Of a DNA stretch of 64,000 nucleotides, positions 23,786 to 32,189 are shown piece by piece. This DNA comes from Herbihabitans rhizosphaerae (GTDB lineage: Bacteria > Actinomycetota > Actinomycetes > Mycobacteriales > Pseudonocardiaceae), in NCBI RefSeq assembly GCF_004216555.1, contig NZ_SGWQ01000002.1, positions 713,219 to 777,218 of the forward strand, given 5' to 3'. Position 1 is the first letter of the stretch. Every line of letters starts with the position of its first letter. Position numbers and translations under genes: made by a program. Below the pieces are notes generated by a model, which had not been told where the DNA came from, did no database searches, and saw only the letters and a list, made by a program, of their open reading frames with translations.

Positions 23786-24763
23786 ATGCGCGCCGACCGG
23801 TTGCTTCGCCTGCTGCTCCTGCTGCAGCAGCACCCGAAACTGTCGGCGGCCGCGGTCGCCGAGCGCCTGGAGGTGTCGCGGCGGACCGTGCTGCGCGACA
23901 TGGAGGCGCTGTCGACGGCCGGTGTGCCGGTGTACACCGAACGCGGTCGCGGCGGCGGGTGCGTGCTGCTGCCCGGCTATCGCGCCGATCTGAGCGGGCT
24001 GACCGCGCGCGAGGCGCAGGCGCTGTTCGCCTGGACCGGACAGGCCGCGCTGGCCGAGCTGGGGTTGGACGGCGCGCTGCGGTCGGCACTGGCCAAGCTG
24101 TCCGCGACCATGCCCGAGGTGACCCGCGCGCAGTCCGCCGCGCTGTCCGACGTGGTCGTGGTGGACCGCAGGCCGTGGTTCGCCACCGCGGGTGGCACCG
24201 ACGCGCTGCCGGCACTGCGCCAGGCGGTGCTCGCGGGCCACCGGGTGCGTGTCCGGTACGCGTCCAACACGTCGGGCACCGGCGCCCGCACCCTCGACCC
24301 GTGGGGACTGGTCGACCACAGTGGACGGTGGTATCTGGTCGCCGCGCACCGCGGCACCGCGCGCCTGTACCGGGTGTCCCGGGTGGAACGCGTCGATGTG
24401 CTCGACACGCCGTGCCAGCGGCCTGATGGGCTGGACGTGCGGGCCGAGTGGGAGCGGCTGCGCACCGGGTTCGAGGCGAAGCGCGGCGCCGTCCCGGGCG
24501 TGACCGTCACCGTGCGCGTCGATCCCGACCAGCTGTCCTGGGTGCGACGGATCTGCGCCTCCAGGTTGGGCGGCGGTGCGAGGCCGGAGCAGCTCCCGCC
24601 GCTGGACGGCGACGACTGGCCGAGACTGCGGCTGGCGTTCGACATCCGCAAGCAGGCGCTGGGCATGCTGCTCGGCTTCGGCACCACGGTCCAGGTGCTC
24701 GAGCCGGCCGAGTTCCGCGACGAGCTGGCGCGCACGGCGGCGGAGGTCGCCGCCCTGTACTGA
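23786..24763 (+). CDS. YafY-type HTH-WYL transcriptional regulator
   Basis: 325 residues. The first 60 form a winged helix (LSAAAVAERLEVSRRTVLRDMEAL), followed by a WYL domain whose SGRWYLVAAHRG gives the Trp-Tyr-Leu motif, and a C-terminal WCX extension (VTVTVRVDPDQLSWVRR). WYL domains bind nucleic-acid or small ligands and gate the DNA-binding domain. The ATG at 23786 is chosen because MRADRLLRLLLLLQQHPKLS is the standard opening. The divergent TIGR03086 gene and the perfect AGGTGACA inverted repeat between them indicate local autoregulation. Confidence 0.9.
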   Translation: MRADRLLRLLLLLQQHPKLSAAAVAERLEVSRRTVLRDMEALSTAGVPVYTERGRGGGCVLLPGYRADLSGLTAREAQALFAWTGQAALAELGLDGALRSALAKLSATMPEVTRAQSAALSDVVVVDRRPWFATAGGTDALPALRQAVLAGHRVRVRYASNTSGTGARTLDPWGLVDHSGRWYLVAAHRGTARLYRVSRVERVDVLDTPCQRPDGLDVRAEWERLRTGFEAKRGAVPGVTVTVRVDPDQLSWVRRICASRLGGGARPEQLPPLDGDDWPRLRLAFDIRKQALGMLLGFGTTVQVLEPAEFRDELARTAAEVAALY

Positions 24764-24787
24764 CGTGTCGGCCGGCACCGACACGTC
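24762..24787. promoter_or_regulatory. Perfect 10-bp inverted repeat before the ArsR-like gene
   Basis: GACGTGTCGG (24762-24771) and CCGACACGTC (24778-24787) are exact reverse complements with a 6-base spacer. It overlaps the stop codon of the WYL gene and ends 19 bp before the ArsR-like start, with no T-run, which suits an operator better than a terminator. Confidence 0.7.
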
Positions 24788-24806
24788 GCTCGCCTACCGT
24801 GGACGC

Positions 24807-25490
24807 ATGCGCACCCGTGGCCTCGCCGAAACCGCCGCCGTACTGGCCGAGCCGGCTCGGGCGGCAATGTGCCTCGCGTTGCTCGACGGACGTGCCTGGA
24901 CGGTCGGCGAGCTGGCGACCGCGGCGGGTGTCGCGCCGTCCACCGCCAGCGAGCATGTGTCCACATTGGACGGTGCGGGGTTCGTGGAGTCGCTGAAGCA
25001 GGGCCGGCACCGGTACGTGCGGATCGCCGACGCCCAGGTCGCCGCGCTGATCGAGCGGCTGGCCGAGCACACCGACCACCGGCCCGCGCCGGCCGGCCTG
25101 CGCGCGTCGATCAGGGCGAAGCACCTCACCGCCGCGCGCACCTGCTACGACCACCTCGCCGGCCGGCTCGGCGTGGCCGTGCGCGCCGGCATGGTCGACC
25201 ACGGCCTCGTCGACCTGTCCAGCGGGATTTCCCTGACGTCGCAAGGGAAGTCGGTGCTCGCCGAGCTGGACGTGCCGCTCCCCCTTGCCGGCCGCCGGCC
25301 ACTGCTGCGTGACTGTCTCGATTGGACGGAGCGCACTGAGCACCTCGGCGGCGGAGTGCCGGCCGCACTGCTGGACCGCGCGCTGGCGGCCGGCTGGGTG
25401 CGTCGCGGCGACGGCCGGGCGATCACCGTGACACCCGCCGCGCGGGAACCGTTCGCCGCACTCGGCGTGGACATCGACGCACAGCGGTAG
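24807..25490 (+). CDS. ArsR-type winged-helix regulator
   Basis: This 227-residue protein has an N-terminal ArsR-like HTH (LAEPARAAMCLALLDGRAWTVGELATAAGVAPSTASEHVSTL, residues about 12-60), a linker, and a C-terminal helical domain with three cysteines of unclear role. No classical metal-binding ELCVCDL motif is present, so it is probably not a metal sensor. It is convergent with a DHA2 drug-efflux gene and shares a terminator with it. The start at 24807 places the HTH at the expected distance and a perfect palindrome immediately upstream. Confidence 0.85.
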   Translation: MRTRGLAETAAVLAEPARAAMCLALLDGRAWTVGELATAAGVAPSTASEHVSTLDGAGFVESLKQGRHRYVRIADAQVAALIERLAEHTDHRPAPAGLRASIRAKHLTAARTCYDHLAGRLGVAVRAGMVDHGLVDLSSGISLTSQGKSVLAELDVPLPLAGRRPLLRDCLDWTERTEHLGGGVPAALLDRALAAGWVRRGDGRAITVTPAAREPFAALGVDIDAQR

Positions 25491-25518
25491 GCGCCGGCCC
25501 CCGGACCGGCGCCTACCG
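25485..25518. terminator. Bidirectional terminator between ArsR-like and DHA2 transporter genes
   Basis: CGGTAGGCGCCGG (25485-25497) pairs perfectly with 25506-25518 over 13 bp, loop of 8. The stop codon of the ArsR-like gene is inside the stem. Confidence 0.85.
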
Positions 25519-25532
25519 CGTTCACGTGTCCT

Positions 25533-27134
25533 CTATGCCGCCGCGGGCTCCGGCTCGCAGGGCTCACGGTCCTCCGAGTCCAGCGCCTCGTCCGGCTCCG
25601 GCTCCTCCACGCCGGTCGGCGGAACGTGCCGCAGGACTCGGGCCACCACCGCGGCGAGCACCAACACCAGCACCGTCCCCACGCCGGCCGCCGTGTGCAG
25701 CCCGTCCACGAACGCCTCGCGGGCCGGGGCGAGCAGGTCGGCCGCCGCCTGCGGAGGCAGGTGCTGCGCGGTGGCGACCGCACCGGCGATGCTCTCCCGT
25801 GCCACGTCGGCCGCCTGGGCGGGAATCTCCGCCGGCACCGCACCGGCCATCTGGTCGCGGTAGATCGCCGTGCCGATGCTGCCGATCGTCGCGACGCCGA
25901 GCGCGATGCCGAACTCCGCACTGGTCTCCGACATCGCCGACGCCGAGCCGGCCTTCTCCGGCGGTGCCGCGCCGACCACCAGGTCCGGGCTGAGCGCGAA
26001 CGGCCCGGTGCCGATCGACAGGACCACCAGCGCGGCGATCAGCATCGCCAGCCCGCCGACCGCGCCGACCTGCAGCAGCATCACGAACGCGATCGCCATG
26101 ACCACGAAGCCGCCGGCCATCACGTAGGCCGGACGGACCCGCCGGGCCAGCAGCGGCACCCGCATCGACGCGACGATCATCACCACCGCGCCCGGCACCT
26201 GCCACAGTCCGGCCTCCAGCGGCGACATGCCCTCGACCATCTGCAGGTACAGGGTGATGAACATGAACAGCCCGCCCATCGCCGCACCGCCGAGCAGGCC
26301 CATCGTGAGCGCCGTGCTGAACGAACGGTTGCCGAACAGCCGCACGTCCAGCAGCGGGTTGTCCGAGGTGCGCTGCCGGCGCACGAACACGGCGCCGAGC
26401 ACGAGACCGATCACCAGCGCGCCGATCGGCACCGGCTGCCAGCCGTGCTTGGCCAGTTCCTTCAGGCCGTAGATCACCGGCAGGATCGCGCCTAGCGACA
26501 GCAGCACGCTGACGAAGTCCAACCGCTTCGCCTGGCTGGCGTCACGGAACTCGGGCAGCAGGATCGGGCCGGCGACCAACAGCAGCACCATGACCGGGAC
26601 GCCGAGCAGGAACGCCGAGCCCCACCAGAACCATTCCAACAGCGCGCCGCCGACCACCGGGCCGATCGCCATGCCCGCCATGAAGCTGCTCATCCACGCC
26701 GCGATCGCGACACCCCGTTCGCGCGGGTTGGTGAACATGTTGCTGATCAACGCCAGCGTCGACGGCATGAGCGTGGCGCCGGCGATGCCCATCAACGCGC
26801 GCATCGCGATCAGCATCTCGGCGCTGGCCGCGAACGCCGCGAGCACGGACGCCACGCCGAACGCGGCCGCGCCGAGCAGCAGCAGCTTGCGTCGCCCGAT
26901 GCGGTCGCCGAGCGTTCCCATGGTCACGAGGAACCCGGCGATCATGAAGCCGTAGATGTCGGTGATCCACAGCTGTTGGGTCGCGTCCGCGCCCAGGTCG
27001 GCGCTGAGCCTGGGCAGGGCCAGGTACAGCACGCTCATGTCGAGCGACAGCAGCAGGGTGGGCAGCGCCAGTACGCCCAGCCCGATCCACTCGCGCCGCC
27101 CGGCGCGGGCCTGTGTCCCCTGGTTCGTTTCCAT
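25533..27134 (-). CDS. DHA2-family (14-TM) MFS drug efflux transporter
   Basis: This 533-residue transporter resembles EmrB/QacA/SmvA proteins. Seen: motif around LSLDMSVLYLALPRLSADLGA in helix 1, GTLGDRIGRRKLLLLGA (motif A) between helices 2 and 3, and a motif-C-like GPVVGGALLEWF in helix 5, typical of proton-driven drug exporters. The last hydrophobic segment ends before an acidic tail (EEPEPDEALDSEDREP). Two adjacent ATGs exist; GAGGA spacing favours 27132-27134. A MerR/SoxR-like promoter is visible upstream, consistent with induction by a redox-active or toxic compound. Confidence 0.9.
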   Translation of the reverse strand: METNQGTQARAGRREWIGLGVLALPTLLLSLDMSVLYLALPRLSADLGADATQQLWITDIYGFMIAGFLVTMGTLGDRIGRRKLLLLGAAAFGVASVLAAFAASAEMLIAMRALMGIAGATLMPSTLALISNMFTNPRERGVAIAAWMSSFMAGMAIGPVVGGALLEWFWWGSAFLLGVPVMVLLLVAGPILLPEFRDASQAKRLDFVSVLLSLGAILPVIYGLKELAKHGWQPVPIGALVIGLVLGAVFVRRQRTSDNPLLDVRLFGNRSFSTALTMGLLGGAAMGGLFMFITLYLQMVEGMSPLEAGLWQVPGAVVMIVASMRVPLLARRVRPAYVMAGGFVVMAIAFVMLLQVGAVGGLAMLIAALVVLSIGTGPFALSPDLVVGAAPPEKAGSASAMSETSAEFGIALGVATIGSIGTAIYRDQMAGAVPAEIPAQAADVARESIAGAVATAQHLPPQAAADLLAPAREAFVDGLHTAAGVGTVLVLVLAAVVARVLRHVPPTGVEEPEPDEALDSEDREPCEPEPAAA

Positions 27135-27169
27135 CATGGTTCCTCTGTTCCGTGAAGATCCTTGTCCCA

Positions 27170-27200
27170 AGCTTGCGACCTCGACCAAACTGGAGGTCAA
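27170..27200 (-). promoter_or_regulatory. MerR/SoxR-type promoter-operator of the DHA2 transporter
   Basis: On the minus strand TTGACC (27195-27200) and CAAGCT (27170-27175) are spaced by 19 bp, the over-long spacing typical of MerR-family promoters. The spacer contains the dyad GACCTC (27177-27182) / GAGGTC (27193-27198), close to SoxR-like sites. Predicted leader is about 24 bases. No MerR gene lies nearby. Confidence 0.6.
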
Positions 27201-27269
27201 GGACGCCGTCGGAGATACAGACCACACCGGCGCGAAAAACTCATCGGTCGGACCCCGAGAAATCTGGAA

Positions 27270-27971
27270 TCAGCCGGGGAGCAGTCGGTTTCCGTGCCAG
27301 GTGCCGTGTTCGGACAGCGGGCGGAAGCGCATGAAGGTCGACTCGTGGTGGAAGTCCCTGCGCCGCTGCTCCCCCATCGCCACCGCGTGCCGCTCCGCCG
27401 ACGGCACCTCACTGTGGCCGTGCACCATGTCGGTCATCTCGCGAGCCGTCCGCCAGATGGAGAAGGTGGCGAACGTCCGCGGCGGGCGGTTCGCGGCCGT
27501 CGCGAACGTCGCGCCAGGGTGGTCGCGCACCAGGCGTTCCACCGGTCGGCCCCAGTGCAGGAACCGAGGGAGCTCGGGCAGCTTGAGCCGGGCGAGCGTC
27601 ACGGCGACGACCGGTTCGTCGGGATCGGTTCGATCTGCCCGCGGTGGCAGGTCGGGCAGCGCGGCGACCTGACCGTAGCGCCGAAGAAACCGCAGCCGCA
27701 CGTGCCAGCCGCCGGCCAGTCGCCGGCCGAGGCGGTCGTGGGTGAGGAACCGCTCCAGCGCGTTCTCGTCGTCCCATTCGGCGAACATCGCCAGCCGGCC
27801 GAGTTGCAGCCGGTCCAGTGAGACGACGGGCGCTCCCAGCCGCATCATCGCCAGGCACTCCGCGTGCCGCAGCCCGGGTGTCGTCCGGGCGGACGGCGGC
27901 CGAACGAGTGCGCGCGCCGCCGACGTTCTGGTCAACTCCGCGAGATGGAACGTGTGGATCCGGCTGTTCAC
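27270..27971 (-). CDS. CrtA (spheroidene monooxygenase)-like protein
   Basis: This 233-residue protein resembles CrtA-type monooxygenases, with a duplicated ferredoxin-like fold. Matches include FHLAELTRTSAARALVRPP, LDRLQLGRLAMFAEWDDENALERF, then TFSIWRTAREMTDMVHG and the closing ESTFMRFRPLSEHGTW. CrtA hydroxylates carotenoids in phototrophs; actinobacterial relatives have no proven substrate and no carotenoid genes are seen here. Start: the GTG at 27969-27971, nine bases after the Lrp stop, gives the conserved N-terminus. It is the last gene of an M24 peptidase-Lrp-CrtA run. Confidence 0.7.
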   Translation of the reverse strand: MNSRIHTFHLAELTRTSAARALVRPPSARTTPGLRHAECLAMMRLGAPVVSLDRLQLGRLAMFAEWDDENALERFLTHDRLGRRLAGGWHVRLRFLRRYGQVAALPDLPPRADRTDPDEPVVAVTLARLKLPELPRFLHWGRPVERLVRDHPGATFATAANRPPRTFATFSIWRTAREMTDMVHGHSEVPSAERHAVAMGEQRRRDFHHESTFMRFRPLSEHGTWHGNRLLPG

Positions 27972-27979
27972 GACGTCGC

Positions 27980-28462
27980 TCAGAGCGCCGGTGCGCGGCC
28001 TTCGTACGGCGTGGACAGCACCACCGTGGTGCGGGTGGACACCTTGGCCGCCTCGCGGATCCGGCGCAGCAGATCCTCCAGCGCTGCCGGTGAGGCGACT
28101 CGCACCAGCAGAATGTAGGACTCCTCGCCGGCGACCGAGTAGCACGACTCGATCTCGTGGATGCCCTTGAGCCGCTGCGGATAGTCGTCCGGCGCGGCCG
28201 GGTCGATCGGCGTCAGCGAGATGAACGCGGTGAGCGGCAGGCCGACCGACTCAGCGTCCAGATGAGCCGAGTAGCGCGTGATCACCCCGCGCTGCTCCAA
28301 CCGGCGAACCCGCTGGTGCACGGCCGACACGCTGAGGCCGACCCGCTCGGCCAGGTCGGTGAAGCTGCACCGCCCGTCCTTGGCCAGCTCGCGCACGATC
28401 GCGGTGTCGAGCGGTTCGAGCGAGCTCTGCGGGCCCGAACCTGATGCGCTGACGGTGCTCAT
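27980..28462 (-). CDS. Lrp/AsnC-family transcriptional regulator
   Basis: 160 residues: winged HTH (LDTAIVRELAKDGRCSFTDLAERVGLSVSAVHQRVRRLEQRGVI) and a RAM/AsnC ligand-binding domain (GIHEIESCYSVAGEESYILLVRVAS). Such proteins sense amino acids and bend DNA as oligomers. The ATG overlaps the stop of the M24 peptidase (ATGA), linking an amino-acid sensor to a proline-peptide hydrolase. Dual control of the operon and of distant genes is likely for the family, not shown here. Confidence 0.92.
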   Translation of the reverse strand: MSTVSASGSGPQSSLEPLDTAIVRELAKDGRCSFTDLAERVGLSVSAVHQRVRRLEQRGVITRYSAHLDAESVGLPLTAFISLTPIDPAAPDDYPQRLKGIHEIESCYSVAGEESYILLVRVASPAALEDLLRRIREAAKVSTRTTVVLSTPYEGRAPAL

Positions 28463-29595
28463 GCTGGCAGTACCACCAACTCGTGCGGGCGGCTGTTGAG
28501 CGGCTCGACACCGTCCTCGGTCACCACCACGATGTCCTCGATCCGCGCGCCCCAGCGGCCGGGCAGGTAGATGCCCGGCTCGACGCTGAACGCCATGCCC
28601 GGTTCGAGCCGCAAGTCGTTGCCCGCCATGATGTACGGCTCCTCGTGCACGTCCAGCCCGATGCCGTGGCCGGTGCGGTGGATGAAGTACTCGCCGAAAC
28701 CGGCGTCGGCGATGATCTCACGGGCCGCGCCGTCCACTGTGGACGCGTTGACCTCCGGTCGAACGGCCGCCACGGCGGCGGCCTGTGCGGCGCGCAGCAC
28801 CTCGTAGGTAGCGGCCACATCCGGGTCGCGGGGTGTGCCCACGGCGTAGGTGCGGGTCGAGTCGGAGTTGTAGCCGCGCGCGGTCCGGCCGCCGATGTCC
28901 ACCACGACCACGTCACCCGCCTCGATCACACGCTCGGACACGTCGTGGTGCGGGCTGGCGCCGTTCGGCCCGGCGCCCACCACCACGAACTCGACGGTGG
29001 CGTGTCCCTCGGCCACGATCGCCTCGGCGATGTCCGCGCCGACCTCGGCCTCCGTGCGGCCCGGCTTGAGCCACTCGGCCATCCGCGCGTGCACCCGGTC
29101 GATCGCGGCGCCGGCCTCGCGCAGCGCGTCGATCTCCTCGGCGTCCTTGCGCATCCGCAACTCGCGCAGCACCGGACCGGCCAGCGTCTGGTCCACAGTG
29201 GACAGTTCGTCGCGCAGGCCGAGAACGTGCAGCGCCGGCATGAAGTCGCTGATCGCGACCCGGCCTCGCGCGCCGGCGAGCTTCGCGACCAGCGCGTACG
29301 GGTTCTCGCCGTCCACCCACGTCGCCATGCGCACGCCCAGCTCGTCGGTGGGCAGGCCCGCGTAGCCGGGCGCCTCCAGCTTGGGCACCACGAACGCCGG
29401 CGGAGCGTCGCCGGCCGGGAGCACGAAACAGGTCAGCCGCTCGTAGGAGTCGCCGGCCACGCCGAGCAGGTAGTTGAGGTCCGAACCGGGCGTGATCAGC
29501 AGCGCGTCCACTCCGGCGGAATCGGCGGCGGCGCGGGCCCTGGCGAGGCGGTCACGAACGCTGGCGACGTTCACCGCGGAGACGCTGGTCGACAT
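28459..29595 (-). CDS. pepE: M24-family Xaa-Pro dipeptidase/aminopeptidase
   Basis: This 378-residue 'pita-bread' metallopeptidase cleaves Xaa-Pro bonds. All metal ligands are visible: D in VVVVDIGGRT, D in YNSDSTRTY, H in HRTGHGIGLDVHEEP, E in SVEPGIY and E in ARIEDIVVV. N-terminal creatinase-like domain about 1-150. The M. tuberculosis homologue PepE (Rv2089c) lies next to the same exonuclease/DUF4333/helY block, which supports the name. It is 9 bp downstream of an MFS transporter gene and overlaps Lrp. Confidence 0.9.
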   Translation of the reverse strand: MSTSVSAVNVASVRDRLARARAAADSAGVDALLITPGSDLNYLLGVAGDSYERLTCFVLPAGDAPPAFVVPKLEAPGYAGLPTDELGVRMATWVDGENPYALVAKLAGARGRVAISDFMPALHVLGLRDELSTVDQTLAGPVLRELRMRKDAEEIDALREAGAAIDRVHARMAEWLKPGRTEAEVGADIAEAIVAEGHATVEFVVVGAGPNGASPHHDVSERVIEAGDVVVVDIGGRTARGYNSDSTRTYAVGTPRDPDVAATYEVLRAAQAAAVAAVRPEVNASTVDGAAREIIADAGFGEYFIHRTGHGIGLDVHEEPYIMAGNDLRLEPGMAFSVEPGIYLPGRWGARIEDIVVVTEDGVEPLNSRPHELVVLPA

Positions 29596-29604
29596 GAGCG
29601 CAGC

Positions 29605-30855
29605 CTAGTCGGACAACGCGCCCACCGAAGCATGCGTTCGAGGGATCACCGGCCGGTCGTCCATCTGCCGCCACAGCGGGAACAGCAACGGGCACACCGT
29701 GACGGCGAGATAGCCGACGCCGACGATCAGGATGGTCGTGGTCAGCCCGAACGCCTCCACCGCGACGCCGCCGAGCATCGCGCCGAGTGGTGCCGCGGCC
29801 AGCACGCCGCCCTGCATCACGCCGAACACGCGGGCCCGCTGCTCTTCCGGCAGTCGTTCGAACTCGACCACGGTCAGGATCGGGTTGATCGCGCCGCACG
29901 CGATCCCGATGATCAGGAACCAGGCGAGGATCACCGGCAGGCCGGGCTCCAGCGCCAGCAGACCCCAGCGGGGCGCGCCGACGAGCAGGAACGCGAACGT
30001 GTACGTCGACCATCTGGGCAGCCGCGAGCCGAGCCAGCCGAACAGCGCGTTGCCGGCCACCGCGCCGCCCGCGAACACACCGGTGATCAGTCCCAACGCG
30101 ACACTGCTGTGCAGTACTTCCTTGGCGTACAACGGGATCAGCACGGCGCTGCCCGCCGCGTCCAGCATGTTGGTGGCCATCACCATGACGGTGATCGCGC
30201 CGATCAGCCGGTCGGAGCGCAGGTAGGCGAACCCGGCCCGCAGTTCGTCCACATAGGACCCACGACGGTGCTCCGGCGGCGCGCTGTCCGGCACGAGGAG
30301 CACCATGATCGCGGCGGACACCACGAACGTGGCGGCGTCCACCCACAGCACGCCGGCCGGTCCGAGAACGGCGATCAGCACACCGGCGGCCGGTGCGCCG
30401 AGCATCCGCGCGCCTCGGGACACGCCGTCGTAGGCGCCGGCCGCGCGCTCGAACGACGTGCCGGCCCGCCTGACCAGGGTCGGCATCATCGCGCTGCGGG
30501 CCGTCTCGCCCGGCGCGCGGCTCAGCCCGAGGAGCAGCGCGGCGGCGAGCAACTGCCAGAAGGCGAGCCCGACGGTGTAGTGCAGCAACGGGATGGCGGC
30601 CACCGAGACGGCCGCGAACCCGTCGGACAGCACGCTGGATCGCTTGCGCCCCAACCGGTCCACGATCGGACCGCCGAGCATCGAGGACGCCACCACACCG
30701 GTCAGCTCGACGCCGAGCACCAGCCCGGTGCGCACCGGGCTGCCGGTGGTCTCCAGCACGAACCACGGCACGGCGAGGAACGTCATCGTGGTGCCGCAGA
30801 TCGAGACGACGTTCGCCGTGAGCAGCGCGATCAGCGGCAGCCGGGCGGCACTCAC
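29605..30855 (-). CDS. MFS transporter (12-TM, efflux type)
   Basis: This 416-residue transporter carries motif A as GGPIVDRLGRKRSSVLSDG between helices 2 and 3, and helix 4-5 as SRAPGETARSAMMPTLVRR. The overall type resembles macrolide-efflux/EntS-like MFS proteins. The GTG start overlaps the stop of the ArsR-like gene (GTGA), so the regulator and pump are co-translated, a typical self-regulated efflux pair. Substrate unknown. The frame is open further upstream but that stretch is antisense-like Arg/Gly-rich sequence inside the regulator gene. Confidence 0.88.
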   Translation of the reverse strand: MSAARLPLIALLTANVVSICGTTMTFLAVPWFVLETTGSPVRTGLVLGVELTGVVASSMLGGPIVDRLGRKRSSVLSDGFAAVSVAAIPLLHYTVGLAFWQLLAAALLLGLSRAPGETARSAMMPTLVRRAGTSFERAAGAYDGVSRGARMLGAPAAGVLIAVLGPAGVLWVDAATFVVSAAIMVLLVPDSAPPEHRRGSYVDELRAGFAYLRSDRLIGAITVMVMATNMLDAAGSAVLIPLYAKEVLHSSVALGLITGVFAGGAVAGNALFGWLGSRLPRWSTYTFAFLLVGAPRWGLLALEPGLPVILAWFLIIGIACGAINPILTVVEFERLPEEQRARVFGVMQGGVLAAAPLGAMLGGVAVEAFGLTTTILIVGVGYLAVTVCPLLFPLWRQMDDRPVIPRTHASVGALSD

Positions 30856-31433
30856 GGTCGCTCCGGGTGCCGCTTGCGCGGGAACGCGTGCCACTGCACG
30901 GCCACCAGCTCGTCGCCCTCGCCCGGGTCGCGCCGGTAGCTCTCGACCAGTGCGTCGACCTTCTCGTTCAGCTCGCGCGCCTTCTCCGGCGTGAGGTGCA
31001 GCAGGTAGTCGGAGAAGTCCCACGCGCCCTGCCACGCGGGCCACTCCTGCCGCTCGGACACGAAGTCGGCGGCAGCGCGATAGTGCGTGGTGAGGATCGA
31101 GTGCAGGTAGTCGCTCGCGGGGCCGGCCAGCTCCGGATCGCTGTACAGCTCATGGCCGGTGCGGTGGCCGGCGTGCGCCGCCCGCCACCAGCGCTCGCGC
31201 TTGTTGCCCCGGTCGGCGTCCTCCTCGACCATGCCCACCTCGGCGAGCTGGCGCAGGTGCCAGCTCGTGGTGCCGGAGGACTCCCCCACCCGCTTGGCCA
31301 GGCCGGTGGCCGTGGCGGGACCGTCCATGCGGAGGATCCCGACGAGCCGAACCCGCAGCGGGTGCGCCATGGCGCGCAGCGTCTTGGCGTTCAGATCGGC
31401 GGTCTTGCGGCCGCGGGCGTCTCGCTCGGTCAT
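30852..31433 (-). CDS. ArsR-like winged-helix repressor of the adjoining MFS gene
   Basis: This 193-residue protein has an N-terminal HTH (LRAMAHPLRVRLVGILRMDGPATATGLAKRVGESSGTTSWHLRQL) of the ArsR/HTH_20 type and a longer C-terminal helical part rich in Trp (RERWWRAAHAGHRTG, EWPAWQGAWDFSDYLL) that may bind an aromatic ligand. A TTGCAA / 17 bp / TACCTT promoter (31463-31468 and 31440-31445) overlaps the palindrome at 31451-31480 and would start transcription almost at the ATG, so the message is probably leaderless. Confidence 0.88.
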   Translation of the reverse strand: MTERDARGRKTADLNAKTLRAMAHPLRVRLVGILRMDGPATATGLAKRVGESSGTTSWHLRQLAEVGMVEEDADRGNKRERWWRAAHAGHRTGHELYSDPELAGPASDYLHSILTTHYRAAADFVSERQEWPAWQGAWDFSDYLLHLTPEKARELNEKVDALVESYRRDPGEGDELVAVQWHAFPRKRHPERP

Positions 31434-31450
31434 GCGGACAAGGTACAACC

Positions 31451-31480
31451 GCAGAGACTTCTTTGCAAAGATCTCTCTGC
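31451..31480. promoter_or_regulatory. 30-bp nested palindrome, operator of the ArsR-MFS operon
   Basis: Outer arms GCAGAGA (31451-31457) and TCTCTGC (31474-31480) surround a perfect CTTTGCAAAG (31461-31470). It covers the predicted -35 element (TTGCAA) 18-47 bp before the ArsR-like ATG and lies in the 49-bp gap after the TetR gene. Confidence 0.75.
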
Positions 31481-31482
31481 GA

Positions 31483-32097
31483 TCAGTCTCCGCACAGCCG
31501 CCCGAGGGACGCGTCCAGAGCGGCGACCGCGTTGGGGATGGGGCGATGACCGACCAGGACGTGCACGCCAAGCCCTTCGGCCAACGCCAGCAGCGTGGCG
31601 GCTTCCGACTCGGCGTCCCGGTCCGTCGAGATCTGCCCGTTCTCCTTGCCGCGGACGATCAGCAGCGTCAGCAGCCGGTGCAGCGACTCGTATCCGTGCC
31701 GCAGGTGGTCGGCCAGCAGCGGCGCGACCAGTGCCCTGGTGGTGAACGCGGTCGCGATCCGCACGCCCGCCGCGCTGCGTTCGTCGGTCGGCAGCAGCTC
31801 GACGAGAATCTCGCGCAGCACGATCGCGACCGGCAACGAAGCCGGGATGGCGCCGAGACGCTCGCGCACCCTCGCCTCGCCGCGCTCTCGCACATACTCC
31901 AGCGCGAACAACATCATCTCGTCCTTGCCGCGGAAGTAGTGCTGCACCCCGCCCAAGGACACGCCCGCCTCGGCGGCCACGTCACGCAGGCTCGCCGCCT
32001 CGATCCCTCCTCGGTCGACGATCGTCACCACCGCCTCGGCGATCCGGCGCCGGCGCTCGGCGTACCGCGGATCCACCCCCCGTGCTCGCTTCGCCAT
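31483..32097 (-). CDS. TetR-family transcriptional regulator
   Basis: 204 residues. Residues about 10-56 are the TetR HTH (RIAEAVVTIVDRGGIEAASLRDVAAEAGVSLGGVQHYFRGKDEMMLFAL); the rest is an all-helical ligand domain ending GVHVLVGHRPIPNAVAALD. The domain resembles BetI/TetR_C_6-like repressors. Two in-frame ATGs (32097 and 32115) are possible; I prefer 32097 because the HTH follows at normal distance. A TTGATCAA palindrome lies in its upstream 90 bp. Target unknown; the downstream ArsR-MFS pair has its own operator. Confidence 0.87.
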   Translation of the reverse strand: MAKRARGVDPRYAERRRRIAEAVVTIVDRGGIEAASLRDVAAEAGVSLGGVQHYFRGKDEMMLFALEYVRERGEARVRERLGAIPASLPVAIVLREILVELLPTDERSAAGVRIATAFTTRALVAPLLADHLRHGYESLHRLLTLLIVRGKENGQISTDRDAESEAATLLALAEGLGVHVLVGHRPIPNAVAALDASLGRLCGD

Positions 32098-32189
32098 CCC
32101 GCCCGAAATTCCCATACAGTCGACTTGATCAACTTCGCGGGATGACAATACAACCAGCGCTACCAGGGCTGATCATCACCAGTCGATCT

